From assembly GCF_003843835.1 (NCBI RefSeq), contig NZ_RKQL01000005.1, positions 1 to 64,000 on the forward strand: a DNA stretch of 64,000 nt, in the 5' to 3' direction. Origin of the DNA: Tibeticola sediminis. GTDB taxonomy: Bacteria; Pseudomonadota; Gammaproteobacteria; Burkholderiales; Burkholderiaceae_C. Shown here in pieces: positions 29,210-40,919 of this stretch. The translations under genes and the position numbers were made by a program. Under the pieces are notes generated by a model that saw only the letters and a list, made by a program, of their open reading frames with translations, did no database searches and was not told where the DNA came from. How positions within the stretch are numbered: the stretch's first letter is position 1; the number at the start of each line of letters is the position of its first letter.

Positions 29210-31189
29210 ATGCGCATCGATACCGACCCCGCACCCTTGAGCGAGTCCCCACCCGCGGGTACCGCTGCCGCGCCGGCCCCAGGGGCGTCTGCGTTCCCGG
29301 TAGCCCGAACACTCGGTGAGCTGGTGGCGCTGCAAGACGCGTTGCGTCGTCGACCGGTGCTGCGCTTGCGAGACGCGCTGCTCGAGCTGCGCTTACTCAC
29401 CCGAGCGCAACTCGACGCCATCGAGCGGGAGGACCCTCTGTTGCTGCGCGGCCGGGCACGCGAGCTGGTTCAGCGCATGCTCCTCACGTCCGAAGAGCTC
29501 GAACATGCTTTTGCGCGTATGGCGGCGGTTCCCGAGGTGGACGTCGTGCGCTTCGAGGTTCCGCCCGAGGCTTGGCAGATATTGCCGCTGCGCGAGGCGC
29601 TGCGCCGCTCGGCGGTTCCGCTCGGCGAAGCCGATGGCCAGTTCTTCGTCGCCAGCGCCCGGCCGACCGACGAGGGCTTGCGTCACGAGTTGTCGGTGCT
29701 GACCGAGCGCCGGGTCGTCTTGGTCTGGGCGGCGGCCGACGCCATCGCTGTGCGGCTCGAGTTGCAAAGCGGCGTCCGTGTTGCACGCGCGTCGACGCCT
29801 GCGCCCGCCGAAGCCGCGGCGTCGCACGGCCCATCTGGCGGTGCAGGGCCGGCGGCGGCCGACCTCAATCAACTCTCTGAGCTCGAGTGGCTGGTCTCCA
29901 AGGCATTGGTCGAGGTGTCTTCGGGGCAGGAACAGACCGAGCTCGAAGCGGCCGACACCAACTCCGGCGTCGTCCAGCTCGTGAAGAAAATGATCGACGA
30001 CGCGCTGCGGCAGGGGGCGTCGGACATCCACATCGAGACGAACCCCGGAGAGCAGACGACGCTGGTGCGGTTTCGCCGCGATGGCGATCTCGAACCCTAT
30101 CTGCAGTTGCCTGCACGGCTGCGCGGGCCGCTGGTTTCGCGCATCAAGATCATGGCCAAGCTCGACATTGCCGAGCATCGCCGGCCCCAGGACGGCAAGA
30201 TCGATTTCGCCGAGTTTGGTGGCCCCAAGCTCGAACTCCGGGTGGCGGTGTTGCCCACGCACGACGGTCTCGAGGATGTGGTCTTGCGGTTGCTGGCCAC
30301 TTCCAAGCCCTTGCCCCTTTCCCGGCTGGGCCTGCAGCCGCGGGACGAGGCCACCTTCCACCGCATGATTTCCCGAACCTTCGGGCTCATCCTCGCGGCG
30401 GGTCCGACGGGCTCGGGCAAGACCACGACCCTGCACTCGATGCTCGCCGAACTCAACACCGGCGAGCGCAAGATCTGGACGGCCGAAGACCCGATCGAGA
30501 TCACGCAGCCCGGGTTACGGCAGGTGCAGGTCAACCCCAAGATCGGCTTGACCTTTGCCGCGGCCATGCGCAGCTTTCTGCGCGCCGACCCCGATGTCAT
30601 CATGATCGGCGAGATCCGCGACGCGGAAACCGCGAAGATCGCGATCGAAGCCTCGCTGACCGGCCACCTCGTGCTGTCGACGCTGCACACCAACAGCGCC
30701 AGCGAAAGCGTGGTGCGGCTGCTCGACCTCGGGATGGATGCGATGAACTTCGCCGACTCGCTCATCGGCATCGTGGCGCAGCGCCTCGTTCGACTGCTGT
30801 GCCCGCACTGCGCGGTGCCCGTGCCGATGACCGCCGAGGCCTTCACCCCCTTGGTGCTGGAATACATCCAAGGCTCGCGTCTGAGCGCCGAAGAAGGGCG
30901 CGAGCGGCTGCTGCAAGCGGCGGGCGCGCAGCGGCCCGAGGAGATCGTGGTTCGAACCGCCGCCGGTTGCCCGCAATGCGGCGGCAAGGGCTACAAAGGC
31001 CGCATCGGGATTTATGAAATTCTCGAGAGCAACCCCACGCTGCGCACGCTGATTCAGGAGCGCGCGCGCCCCTCGGCGATTTTCGATGCGGCGATCGCTG
31101 CGGGGATGCACAGCTTGCGGCACGATGCGCTCGAGAAATACGTGCAGGGACGCATCGACCTCAAGCAGGCCCGCGCCGCTTACCTCTGA
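29210..31189 (+). CDS. GspE/PilB-family secretion or pilus assembly ATPase
   Basis: Hexameric ATPase of the type II secretion / type IV pilus superfamily, 659 residues. An N-terminal T2SSE-N-like region (~residues 45-190) leads to the catalytic core: DIHIET, Walker A GPTGSGKTTTLHS near residue 400, the Asp box TAEDPIEI, Walker B PDVIMIGEIRDAETA, and the His box TGHLVLSTLHTNSA. A zinc-type cysteine pair set (CPHC and CPQCGGKGYKGR) follows. No pilus or secretion genes adjoin it, so its machine is unknown. The start is uncertain: ATG 29210 lacks a clear Shine-Dalgarno, and ATG 29069 is in frame upstream. Confidence 0.85.
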   Translation: MRIDTDPAPLSESPPAGTAAAPAPGASAFPVARTLGELVALQDALRRRPVLRLRDALLELRLLTRAQLDAIEREDPLLLRGRARELVQRMLLTSEELEHAFARMAAVPEVDVVRFEVPPEAWQILPLREALRRSAVPLGEADGQFFVASARPTDEGLRHELSVLTERRVVLVWAAADAIAVRLELQSGVRVARASTPAPAEAAASHGPSGGAGPAAADLNQLSELEWLVSKALVEVSSGQEQTELEAADTNSGVVQLVKKMIDDALRQGASDIHIETNPGEQTTLVRFRRDGDLEPYLQLPARLRGPLVSRIKIMAKLDIAEHRRPQDGKIDFAEFGGPKLELRVAVLPTHDGLEDVVLRLLATSKPLPLSRLGLQPRDEATFHRMISRTFGLILAAGPTGSGKTTTLHSMLAELNTGERKIWTAEDPIEITQPGLRQVQVNPKIGLTFAAAMRSFLRADPDVIMIGEIRDAETAKIAIEASLTGHLVLSTLHTNSASESVVRLLDLGMDAMNFADSLIGIVAQRLVRLLCPHCAVPVPMTAEAFTPLVLEYIQGSRLSAEEGRERLLQAAGAQRPEEIVVRTAAGCPQCGGKGYKGRIGIYEILESNPTLRTLIQERARPSAIFDAAIAAGMHSLRHDALEKYVQGRIDLKQARAAYL

Positions 31190-32046
31190 GCATCTCCGGA
31201 GCCCGAGGTCCAGCCCCAGCGCTCCATCGCGCGGCGATCACGCGCGGCTTCTGCCTCGATGGTGTTCTGCGGCAGTTGCTTGAGGCAGTCTTGCAGAGCT
31301 TGCGGATCTGGCGGTTCTTCCGGCTCGGGTTCGGGGCGGCGCTGCGGCGACTTTCCATCCCAGACGAAGGGGTTGCGGAACGCCTTGGGTTGCGGCAGGC
31401 AGTCGTGGTCGTAGGTGGGCGGGTCGTCGTGGGCGTCTGGGCTGAAGTGGATCGTGCGCTCGAAAATGAGCGGTTTGCCCGTGGGTGTGGGCGGCAAAGG
31501 CGGCATGCGGCCGAGCGCCTCGCGCGCGCGGCGCTCCACGGCAGCGGACGTCGTCCACAGCGTGTCGACCCGGGTGAGGGTTCCGTCGGGTGCGATTTCG
31601 ATGCGAAAGCGCACCGCGCCTTGGTCCGGCCCTTCGATGGCCGTGCCCATGAGGCTGCGCAATTGTTGCCCCCAACTGTGGCGGTAGCCCTTGCTGTTGC
31701 GCAGCGTGTAGCGCGCCGCGAACGCCCATTCCTCGGCCGTTGGTGGTGGAGGCGCGGCGCGCGAAGCCGGCGCGTGCGGGGCGACGGCGACTGGGTTTTG
31801 CAGCGGTGAGCGCTCCGGCTGGGCTTGCGGCTGCGGCGGCCGGGGGGGCGGACGGCGTTTCGGTGGGGGAGGCTCGGCTTCGCGCGCAAGCGGCGGCAGC
31901 GTCAGATGGATCACCATGCGCTCGGCGCGCGCGGGCTTGGCCGCGCCTAAGCCGTGCAGGACGGCATCGGCGAGACGCAAGGCCGCCGCGTGCAGGCCGA
32001 GGACGAGCAGAGCGGCCATGAGCCGCAGCGCAAAGGAGGGCTTCAT
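31180..32046 (-). CDS. TonB-like periplasmic protein of unknown function
   Basis: Protein of 288 residues with the layout of TonB-type energy transducers. An N-terminal membrane segment (LRLMAALLVLGLHAAALRL) is followed by a proline-rich spanner (PPPPKRRPPPRPPQPQ). Then comes a domain with a TonB-C-like stretch (VRFRIEIAPDGTLTRVDTLWTTSAAVERRAREALGRMPPLPP, residues ~150-195). After it lies an extra tail of ~100 residues with three scattered cysteines (HDCLPQP, ALQDCLKQL). No receptor or ExbBD genes are nearby. It converges with the ATPase gene by a 10-bp overlap. Confidence 0.6.
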   Translation of the reverse strand: MKPSFALRLMAALLVLGLHAAALRLADAVLHGLGAAKPARAERMVIHLTLPPLAREAEPPPPKRRPPPRPPQPQAQPERSPLQNPVAVAPHAPASRAAPPPPTAEEWAFAARYTLRNSKGYRHSWGQQLRSLMGTAIEGPDQGAVRFRIEIAPDGTLTRVDTLWTTSAAVERRAREALGRMPPLPPTPTGKPLIFERTIHFSPDAHDDPPTYDHDCLPQPKAFRNPFVWDGKSPQRRPEPEPEEPPDPQALQDCLKQLPQNTIEAEAARDRRAMERWGWTSGSGDAQR

Positions 32047-32114
32047 GTCCGCGCGCCTTCAGCGCCGCGTTCGATGGGGTCAAAAAAACCGCCCGGGGGC
32101 GGTTTGCATCCTGC

Positions 32115-32188
32115 TGGAGCGGGCGATGGGAATCGAACCCACGTCTTGAGCTTGGGAAGCTCAGGTCCTACCATTGAACGACGCCCGC
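32115..32188 (-). tRNA. tRNA-Gly (anticodon CCC)
   Basis: The minus strand folds as a full cloverleaf. Acceptor GCGGGCG pairs with CGCCCGC. The D arm is GTTC/GGAC. The anticodon arm is TGAGC-TTCCCAA-GCTCA with anticodon CCC. The T arm carries GGGTTCGATTCCC. CCA is encoded. It reads GGG glycine codons. It stands alone between the TonB-like gene and the aldehyde dehydrogenase gene. Confidence 0.95.
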
Positions 32189-32206
32189 TTCGCCTCGCAT
32201 TTTACG

Positions 32207-33682
32207 TCACTTGAGGATGTCGCCGACGCAGAGGTATTTGAGCTCGACGTATTCCTCGATGCCGTGGTGCGAGCCCTCGCGCCCCAGGCCCGACTGCTTC
32301 ACGCCGCCGAAAGGCACATGCTCGGTGGCGAGGATGCCAACGTTGATACCCACCATGCCGTACTCGAGCGCTTCGGCCACGCGGAAGATTCGGCCCACGT
32401 CGCGGCTGTAGAAATAGCTGGCCAAGCCGTACTCGGTGGCGTTGGCGGCGGCGATGACTTCTTCCTCGGTGTGAAAGCGAAACACCGGCGCGAAGGGGCC
32501 AAAAGTCTCTTCGCGCGCGCAGAGCATGTCGGGCGTGGCGTCGGCCACCACCGTGGGCTCGAAGAACTGGCCGCCGAGGCGCTTGCCGCCGACGAGCACG
32601 CGCGCGCCGCGGGCAATGGCGTCCTGCACATGGCGCTCGACCTTTTCCACCGCCGAGGGCTCGATCAGCGGGCCTTGGTTCACGCCTTCCTCGAAGCCGT
32701 TGCCCACTTTGGCGGTGGCGACCTTGGCGGCGAATTTTTCGACGAAGGCGTCGTAGATCGCGTCTTGCACGTAGATCCGGTTGGAACACACGCAGGTCTG
32801 GCCGGCGTTGCGGTATTTGCTGGCGAAGGCGCCTTCGACCGCGGAGTCGATGTCCGCGTCGTCGAACACGATGAAGGGCGCGTTGCCGCCGAGCTCGAGC
32901 GAGAGCTTCTTCACCGTGGGCGCGCTTTGCGCCATGAGGATGCGGCCGACCTCGGTGCTGCCGGTGAACGACAGGTGGCGCACGACGTCGCTGGCGCACA
33001 GCACCTTGCCGATCGCCACCGACTGGGCCGCGTCGGCTGTGAGCACGTTGAGCACGCCGGCCGGCACGCCCGCGCGCAAGGCCAGTTCCACCGCCGCAAG
33101 CGCGGTGAACGGGGTTTGCTCGGCGGGTTTGATGACCACGGGGCAGCCCGCAGCCAATGCCGGGGCGACCTTGCGCGTGATCATCGCCAAGGGGAAATTC
33201 CACGGCGTGATGGCGGCGCATACGCCGATGGGCTGGCGCAGCACCAGCAGGCGCCGGTTGTTGTCGAACTGCGGCAGGGTTTCACCGTTGATGCGCTTGG
33301 CTTCTTCGGCAAACCACTCGACGAAACTGGCACCGTAGGTGACCTCACCGCGTGATTCGGCCAAGGGTTTGCCGTTTTCGGCGGTCATGAGGCGCGCGAG
33401 GTCTTCTTGGTTGGACATCAACAGATCGAACCAGCGGCGCAGGATGATGCTGCGCTCTTTGGCGGTCTTGGCGCGCCAGGCCGGCCAGGCGGCGTTGGCC
33501 GCGGCAATGGCCGCTTCCGCCTCGGGCACGCCGAGGTTGGCGACTTCGGCCAGCGTTTGGCCGGTGGCCGGGTCGGTGACGGCAAAGCGCTGCTCGCCCG
33601 GCACCCAGCGGCCGTCGATCAGGCCTTCGGTCTTGAGCAATGTCGGGTCTTGCAGCAGGGAGAGGGGATGCGGATGGGACAT
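32207..33682 (-). CDS. gabD: NAD(P)-dependent succinate-semialdehyde dehydrogenase
   Basis: Aldehyde dehydrogenase of 491 residues, closest by motif to GabD. Seen: GVCAAITPWNFPLAMITRK, the cofactor loop SFTGSTEVGRILM, the general-base glutamate in LSLELGGNAPFIVFDDAD, and the catalytic cysteine in YRNAGQTCVCSNRIYVQ. The tail LATEHVPFGGVKQSGLGREG is typical of the SSADH group. Its usual role is oxidising succinate semialdehyde to succinate. No GABA transaminase lies next to it, so the physiological substrate is inferred. Confidence 0.9.
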   Translation of the reverse strand: MSHPHPLSLLQDPTLLKTEGLIDGRWVPGEQRFAVTDPATGQTLAEVANLGVPEAEAAIAAANAAWPAWRAKTAKERSIILRRWFDLLMSNQEDLARLMTAENGKPLAESRGEVTYGASFVEWFAEEAKRINGETLPQFDNNRRLLVLRQPIGVCAAITPWNFPLAMITRKVAPALAAGCPVVIKPAEQTPFTALAAVELALRAGVPAGVLNVLTADAAQSVAIGKVLCASDVVRHLSFTGSTEVGRILMAQSAPTVKKLSLELGGNAPFIVFDDADIDSAVEGAFASKYRNAGQTCVCSNRIYVQDAIYDAFVEKFAAKVATAKVGNGFEEGVNQGPLIEPSAVEKVERHVQDAIARGARVLVGGKRLGGQFFEPTVVADATPDMLCAREETFGPFAPVFRFHTEEEVIAAANATEYGLASYFYSRDVGRIFRVAEALEYGMVGINVGILATEHVPFGGVKQSGLGREGSHHGIEEYVELKYLCVGDILK

Positions 33683-33935
33683 GGCAGTTGGCTCAGAGGT
33701 GATGGTCAGGCAGCGGTGGAGCAATCGTAGCGCCGGCTGACGCCCATCGGCTGTCGCTTTGGTTTCGCGGTGCGGGCGGCCCCAATCGGAGCCTGGCCCT
33801 GGTCGCAACCCAGAAAGCAGGGGCCGAAACTTATAATTCAAGGCTTTGCCTGCGCCCGTTTTATCGGTCTGACTGCCCTCTCAGAGACCGCCGAACCGGG
33901 TGCTTTTGCCGATTTCCCAACCGACGCGCCGCCCC

Positions 33936-36559
<2,624 letters not shown>

Positions 36560-36560
<1 letters not shown>

Positions 36561-37126
36561 TGCCGCCGCCGCTCCGCCGGCAAAGCCGCCGCGCCTGGCT
36601 GCGGCAAGGGGTTTTGGGTTTGGCCGCGGCCACCGTGTCGTGGCGGGTGGCTGCGGCGCCTACGCCGGCGGATCCGCCAGGACTCGATGGTGCGCGGCTT
36701 CGGCCTTGGCCGCAGGCCCGTTCACTGGCGCCTCTGGAACTGCCGACGCTTGATGGCCGAACGATGACGTGGGCGGCGTTTCGGGGCCGCTTGCTGCTGT
36801 TGAACTTCTGGGCCACCTGGTGCCCACCCTGTCGCGCCGAGATGCCCACGCTGGCAGCCTTGCCGCAGGTGCTCGGGGAGGATCGGGTTGCGGTGCTGGC
36901 GGTGAATTTCCGCGAATCGGCGCGTACGGTGCGGGCCTATCTCGCGCGCAGCGGCGTCGACGTGGCGGTGGCCTTCGACAGCACGGGTGGGTTCACTCAG
37001 GCCATGGGGGTGCAGGCGTTCCCCACCACGATCCTGATCGATCGGCAAGGCCGTCCTCTGTGGCTGATCGAGGGCGAAGTGGATTGGAGTCAGCCCAAGG
37101 TGTTGCGCTGGATCGAGGCGCTCTGA
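36560..37126 (+). CDS. TlpA-family thiol-disulfide oxidoreductase
   Basis: Periplasmic thioredoxin-like protein, 188 residues. A twin-arginine-like signal (SRRAWLRQGVLGLAAATV, cleavage near WRVAAA) is followed by a TlpA/ResA domain with the redox pair in FWATWCPPCRAEMPTL (residues ~83-98) and the cis-proline in VQAFPTTILIDRQG. A role in reducing cytochrome c or other exported thiols is usual for the family. The start ATG 36560 overlaps the alaS stop (TGATG), so it is translated from the alaS message. Confidence 0.87.
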
Positions 37127-37390
37127 TTCGCCGCTGAGCGCACCGAGGCCCGGCACCGGTCTGCGCCCCTGCGGGCGCTTCCACGCGGAGGGACCAGCGC
37201 GCGCCTCGTCGGAACCTCGTGGACAATCGGGCGGCGGCGGGCGCGGGTCACCGTTCGAGGTCGTACTGAACCAGTCCGTTTCCCTCGGCGTTGCCCTGAA
37301 CACGTGGCTCCGTTGCCGCCGCTGGCTTGGCCCTGCAGTGAACCTTGTGTGTTCGCTTCGGCCGTTTTTCGATATACCCGGAGTCTCTGT

Positions 37391-38518
37391 ATGACCCTAG
37401 ACCGTCGCCGTTGTTTGCGAGGCGTTGCCGCGGGCACCGTTTCGCTGCTTACCCCGCTTTGGCTGCGTGCGCAGCCGACGACCCCAACCGCCGCTCACCG
37501 GCCGCCCATGTGGGCAGCCGATGCGCCGTGGCGCGCGTGGACCTTGACCACCACGGTCGAGGTGCGCGACCCCGGCCGTGAAACCCAGGTCTGGCTGCCT
37601 TTGCCGAGCCTGTCGACGCCGTGGCAGCAGACCGTGACCCACACTTTCCAGACCCAGGGGGAGGCGCGCCTGCGTGCCGATGGCCGCTATGGTGCGCAGA
37701 TGCTGCATGTGCGCTTTGCGCGCGATGAGCGCCGGCCGACGGTGACGCTGACCACGACGGTCCGGACGCGCGACCGCGCATCGCCCTGGGCCTCGCCGGT
37801 TGCGCGCACCGCACCCGCTTTGACGGCCGCCGAGCGCCGTTTTTGGCTCGCGCCGACCGAGTGGCTGCCCACGGACGGCATCGTGCGCAAGACGGCGCTG
37901 GAGGCGGTGGGCTCGGCCCGCAGTGACCGCGCGCGTGCGGAGCGGATCTACGACTGGGTGGTGCGCAACGCCTGGCGCGAACCGACGACCCGCGGTTGCG
38001 GGCCGGGCGACATCCGCACCATGCTTGAAACCGGGAACCTGGGCGGCAAGTGCGCCGACATCAACGCGTTGTTCGTCGGCCTGTGTCGCTCGGCCGGCTT
38101 GCCGGCGCGGGATGTCTACGGAGTGCGGGTGGCGCCGAGCGCGTTTGGGTACCGTCAACTGGGGGCGCCGAGCGAGCAGCTGAGCGGGGCCCAGCATTGC
38201 CGTGCCGAGGTTTGGCTCGAGGGCGCAGGCTGGTGCGCCATGGATCCGGCCGACGTGACGAAAGTCATGCGGCACGAGTTCCTGGACTGGATCCGCGACC
38301 CGCGGGACCCCCGCGTCGAGCCGGTCCGTCAGGCCCTCTTCGGCGGCTGGGAGGGCAACTGGGTGGGCTGGAACATGGCCCATGACCTCGACCTGCCGGG
38401 CGCGCGCGGCCCGCGCCTACCCTTCCTCATGTACCCGGTGGCCGAGGTCGATGGCGAGCGTCTCGACTCCTACAGCCCGAACGATTTCCGCTACCGGATC
38501 GTCGCCGCGCGGGCCTGA
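37391..38518 (+). CDS. Exported transglutaminase-like protein
   Basis: Protein of 375 residues with a twin-arginine-like signal peptide (LDRRRCLRGVAAGTVSLL ... LWLRA). The transglutaminase-like core has the candidate triad: cysteine in LGGKCADINALFVGLCRSAG, histidine in GAQHCRAEVWLEG, and aspartate in CAMDPADV. The N-terminal ~150 residues are beta-rich (TTTVEVRDPGRETQVWLPLP). Such proteins act as cysteine proteases or amidases in the envelope. The substrate is unknown. The start ATG 37391 places the signal at the N-terminus. Confidence 0.82.
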   Translation: MTLDRRRCLRGVAAGTVSLLTPLWLRAQPTTPTAAHRPPMWAADAPWRAWTLTTTVEVRDPGRETQVWLPLPSLSTPWQQTVTHTFQTQGEARLRADGRYGAQMLHVRFARDERRPTVTLTTTVRTRDRASPWASPVARTAPALTAAERRFWLAPTEWLPTDGIVRKTALEAVGSARSDRARAERIYDWVVRNAWREPTTRGCGPGDIRTMLETGNLGGKCADINALFVGLCRSAGLPARDVYGVRVAPSAFGYRQLGAPSEQLSGAQHCRAEVWLEGAGWCAMDPADVTKVMRHEFLDWIRDPRDPRVEPVRQALFGGWEGNWVGWNMAHDLDLPGARGPRLPFLMYPVAEVDGERLDSYSPNDFRYRIVAARA

Positions 38519-38573
38519 GCCCGCAAGGCGTTACCCCCGGGCGCGAGCCAGAGCGACGCCGAGGAGAGCTCGC

Positions 38574-38638
38574 GCTCTTGTTTTGAGAGCAGGATCGAAG
38601 CGTTCTAGGCCGGCGTCGGCGGGTTTTTCCCGAAAATG
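38574..38638 (-). repeat. Hairpin-ended 65-bp repeat, copy after the transglutaminase gene
   Basis: On the minus strand it runs ATTTTCGGGAAAAACCCG, then GACGCCGGCCTAGAACG, and ends CCTGCTCTCAAAACAAGAGC. Hairpin arms are GCTCT and AGAGC. It ends nine bases before MITE copy B, so the 365-bp gap between the transglutaminase and RluA genes is almost entirely made of these two repeats. Confidence 0.65.
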
Positions 38639-38647
38639 CCGCCTCAG

Positions 38648-38882
38648 CCTAAATCCGGCAGTTGGGCGCGCCCGGGCGGGCCGTCGTCGGGCGCGCGGGC
38701 AAGGCGCAAACCACAGCCATGGCGCTCGCCATGGCGAGGATTTGCAACGCTGCCCCCGGGCCCGAGGGCGGCTCGAACGGGTGCGCAGCGCTCACCCAAG
38801 CGGTGAACGGCTTTTGCACCCAAAACGGTTCAAACATCAACACCTTGCATTCAGCTCAAAGCGGTCAACTGCCGGATCTAGG
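38648..38882 (-). mobile_element. MITE-like 235-bp element, copy B
   Basis: Complete element bounded by CCTAAATCCGGCAGTTG and CAACTGCCGGATCTAGG (one mismatch). It is flanked by a perfect 5-bp direct repeat CTCAG (38643-38647 and 38883-38887). Read in the element's orientation the duplication is CTGAG, whose TGA is the stop codon of the RluA gene (38884-38886). There is no transposase. It is in direct orientation with copy C, and the two flank the RluA gene. Confidence 0.9.
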
Positions 38883-38883
38883 C

Positions 38884-39825
38884 TCAGTCCCCCCAATCGA
38901 GCTGTAGGCCGCTTTCGAAATGCCGCGCTTGGCCGGTGATGGGGTCGGTGAAGCGCAGACTGCGGGCGAGGAGCTGCAGCGGCTCGCGGTAGTCCTCGGG
39001 TTCGTCGGGGCCGCGGCGCACCGTGGGGTAGAACTGGTCGCCGCGGATCGGCAGGCCCAAGGCGTTCATGTGTACGCGCAACTGGTGGCGCTGGCCGGTG
39101 CGGGGCTCGAGCCGGTAGCGCGCCCACTCGCCGCGCCGTTCGATGAGGCTGATGCGCGTCTCGGCGTTTGGCGGCAGGCCCTCTTCCGGGGCGGCTTCGC
39201 GCATGCGGTAGAACGCGGCCTCGTCTTCGCGCAGGTGGCTCACGCGCAGCAGCGGCCAGGGGTGGCTGGGCGCGGCGGGGGCGATCGCCTCATAGGTCTT
39301 GTGGATGCGGTGTTCGCGAAACAGCCGCTGGTAGGCGTCGCGGTCTTGCGCGCGCACGCTCAGCAGCACGAGGCCGGCCGTTTCGCGGTCGATGCGGTGC
39401 AGCGGGCTCAGATCGGGCAGGTCGAGCGCGGCGCGCAGGCGCACGAGCAGCGTCTCGCGCACATAGCGACCGACCGGCGAGACGGGAAGAAAGTGCGGCT
39501 TGTCGGCCACCACGAGGTGCGCGTCGCGAAACACGATACGCTCGTGGAAGGGTACCGGCGTCTCGTTGGGCAGGTTGCGCCAGTAGTAGATGCGCTGGCC
39601 GCTGTGGCAGGGCGCGTCGGGCGCGAGCGGACGGCCGGTGGCGTCGACCACATCGCCGGCGGCCATGCGCTCGGCCCATTGCGCGCGCGTCAGGCGCGGC
39701 AGGCGTTCGGCGAGCAGGTCGAGCACGCAGCCCCAGGGCACGTGGCGCATCTGCGGCAGGGCCAGGCAGCTCGGTGCCACGCCCGCGCGCAGCGGCACGG
39801 CTGCCGGGCGGGCGGGGCGGGTCAT
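38884..39825 (-). CDS. RluA-family 23S rRNA pseudouridine synthase
   Basis: Pseudouridine synthase of 313 residues. The catalytic aspartate lies in PLHRIDRETAGLVLL (residues ~143-157). IVFRDAHLVVADKPHFLPVSP and RTGQRHQLRVHMNALGLPI are the other RluA signatures. The N-terminal ~85 residues look like a degenerate S4-like region. The rRNA or tRNA site cannot be assigned. The gene is bracketed by MITE copies B and C, and its stop codon is part of the copy B target duplication. Confidence 0.88.
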   Translation of the reverse strand: MTRPARPAAVPLRAGVAPSCLALPQMRHVPWGCVLDLLAERLPRLTRAQWAERMAAGDVVDATGRPLAPDAPCHSGQRIYYWRNLPNETPVPFHERIVFRDAHLVVADKPHFLPVSPVGRYVRETLLVRLRAALDLPDLSPLHRIDRETAGLVLLSVRAQDRDAYQRLFREHRIHKTYEAIAPAAPSHPWPLLRVSHLREDEAAFYRMREAAPEEGLPPNAETRISLIERRGEWARYRLEPRTGQRHQLRVHMNALGLPIRGDQFYPTVRRGPDEPEDYREPLQLLARSLRFTDPITGQARHFESGLQLDWGD

Positions 39826-39878
39826 GGGCGCAGCAAGCCCGCCACCAGGGCGGGATGCCGGGTGGCGAGCCGCTTCAT

Positions 39879-40113
39879 CCTAAATCCGGCAGTTGGGCGC
39901 GCCTGGGCGGGTCGTCATCGGGCGCGCGGGCAAGGCGCAAACCACAGCCATGGCGGGCGCCATGGCGAGGATTTGCAACGCCGCCCCCGCGCCCGAGGGC
40001 GACTCGAACGGGTGCGCAGCGCTCACCCCAACGGTGAAGGGCCTGCGCACCGAAAATGGTTCAAACATCAACATCTTGCCTTCAGCGAAAAGCGGTCAAC
40101 TGCCGGATTTAGG
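39879..40113 (-). mobile_element. MITE-like 235-bp element, copy C
   Basis: Complete element bounded by CCTAAATCCGGCAGTTG and CAACTGCCGGATTTAGG. Flanks are TTCAT (39874-39878) and ATCAT (40114-40118), a target duplication with one mismatch. In the element's orientation these read ATGAT and ATGAA. The TGA of the right flank is the trmB stop codon (40115-40117). It has the same length as copies B and D. Confidence 0.88.
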
Positions 40114-40114
40114 A

Positions 40115-40876
40115 TCATGGGACAGCCGCGCGGCGGCGGAACACCAGATCCCACACGCCGTGGCCGAGCTTGAGGCCGCGGCGCTCGAACTTGGTCTCGG
40201 GGCGGTAAGCGGGGCGCTCGGCGTAGCCGGCGGCGGTGTTTTCGAGCAGCGGCTCGGCCGTGAGCACTTCGAGCATCTGCTCGGCATAGGGCTGCCAGTC
40301 GGTCGCGCAGTGCAGGTAGCCGCCGGGGATGAGCCGCTGCGCGAGTTTGGCGACCAGTGGCGGCTGGATCAGGCGGCGCTTGTGGTGGCGCTTCTTGTGC
40401 CAGGGGTCGGGAAAGAAAATGTGGATGCTCGCGAGCGTCGACGCCTCGAGCATGTGATCCACCACCTCGACCGCATCGTGTTGCAGGATGCGGATGTTGG
40501 TGAGGCCCATCTCGCCGATCCGCTTGAGGAGCGCGCCCACCCCGGGCTCGTGTACTTCGCAGCAGAGGAAGTTCTCATCGGGGCGCAGCGAGGCAATGTG
40601 GGCGGTGGCGTCACCCATGCCAAAGCCGATCTCCAGCACCACCGGCGCTTCACGACCAAACGCCGCGGCGAGGTCGAGCTTGGTTTGCTGGAACGGCAGC
40701 ACGAAGCGCGGGCCGAGCTCGGCCAGCGCCTTGGCCTGGCCCGTGGTCGTGCGCCCTGCGCGCGTGACGAAGCTGCGCACCCGCTGCGGGTGCGCGACAT
40801 GCGGCGGCGGCCCGCCGGGCGCGGCGGTCGCTGCCGACGGGTTCGGGTCTTCGGGACGGGGCGGGGAGGACGTCAT
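40115..40876 (-). CDS. trmB: tRNA (guanine-N7-)-methyltransferase
   Basis: SAM-dependent enzyme making m7G46 in tRNA, 253 residues. Seen: the SAM-binding [32 protein letters not shown], and the family signature [17 protein letters not shown]. The C-terminal [18 protein letters not shown] and [17 protein letters not shown] are also typical. A proline-rich N-terminal ~30 residues is extra. The MITE copy C insertion lies exactly at its stop codon but leaves the protein intact. Confidence 0.94.
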   Translation of the reverse strand: MTSSPPRPEDPNPSAATAAPGGPPPHVAHPQRVRSFVTRAGRTTTGQAKALAELGPRFVLPFQQTKLDLAAAFGREAPVVLEIGFGMGDATAHIASLRPDENFLCCEVHEPGVGALLKRIGEMGLTNIRILQHDAVEVVDHMLEASTLASIHIFFPDPWHKKRHHKRRLIQPPLVAKLAQRLIPGGYLHCATDWQPYAEQMLEVLTAEPLLENTAAGYAERPAYRPETKFERRGLKLGHGVWDLVFRRRAAVP

Positions 40877-40919
40877 GCGGAAGGCGGAAGAAAGCGGCGG
40901 ATTCTAGGGCAACGCCCCA

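Noticed and set aside
38565-38584. Intrinsic terminator after the transglutaminase gene
   Set aside because: The small stem with TTGTTTT is formed partly by the end of the 65-bp repeat and its T-tract is interrupted. It is described under the repeat instead.
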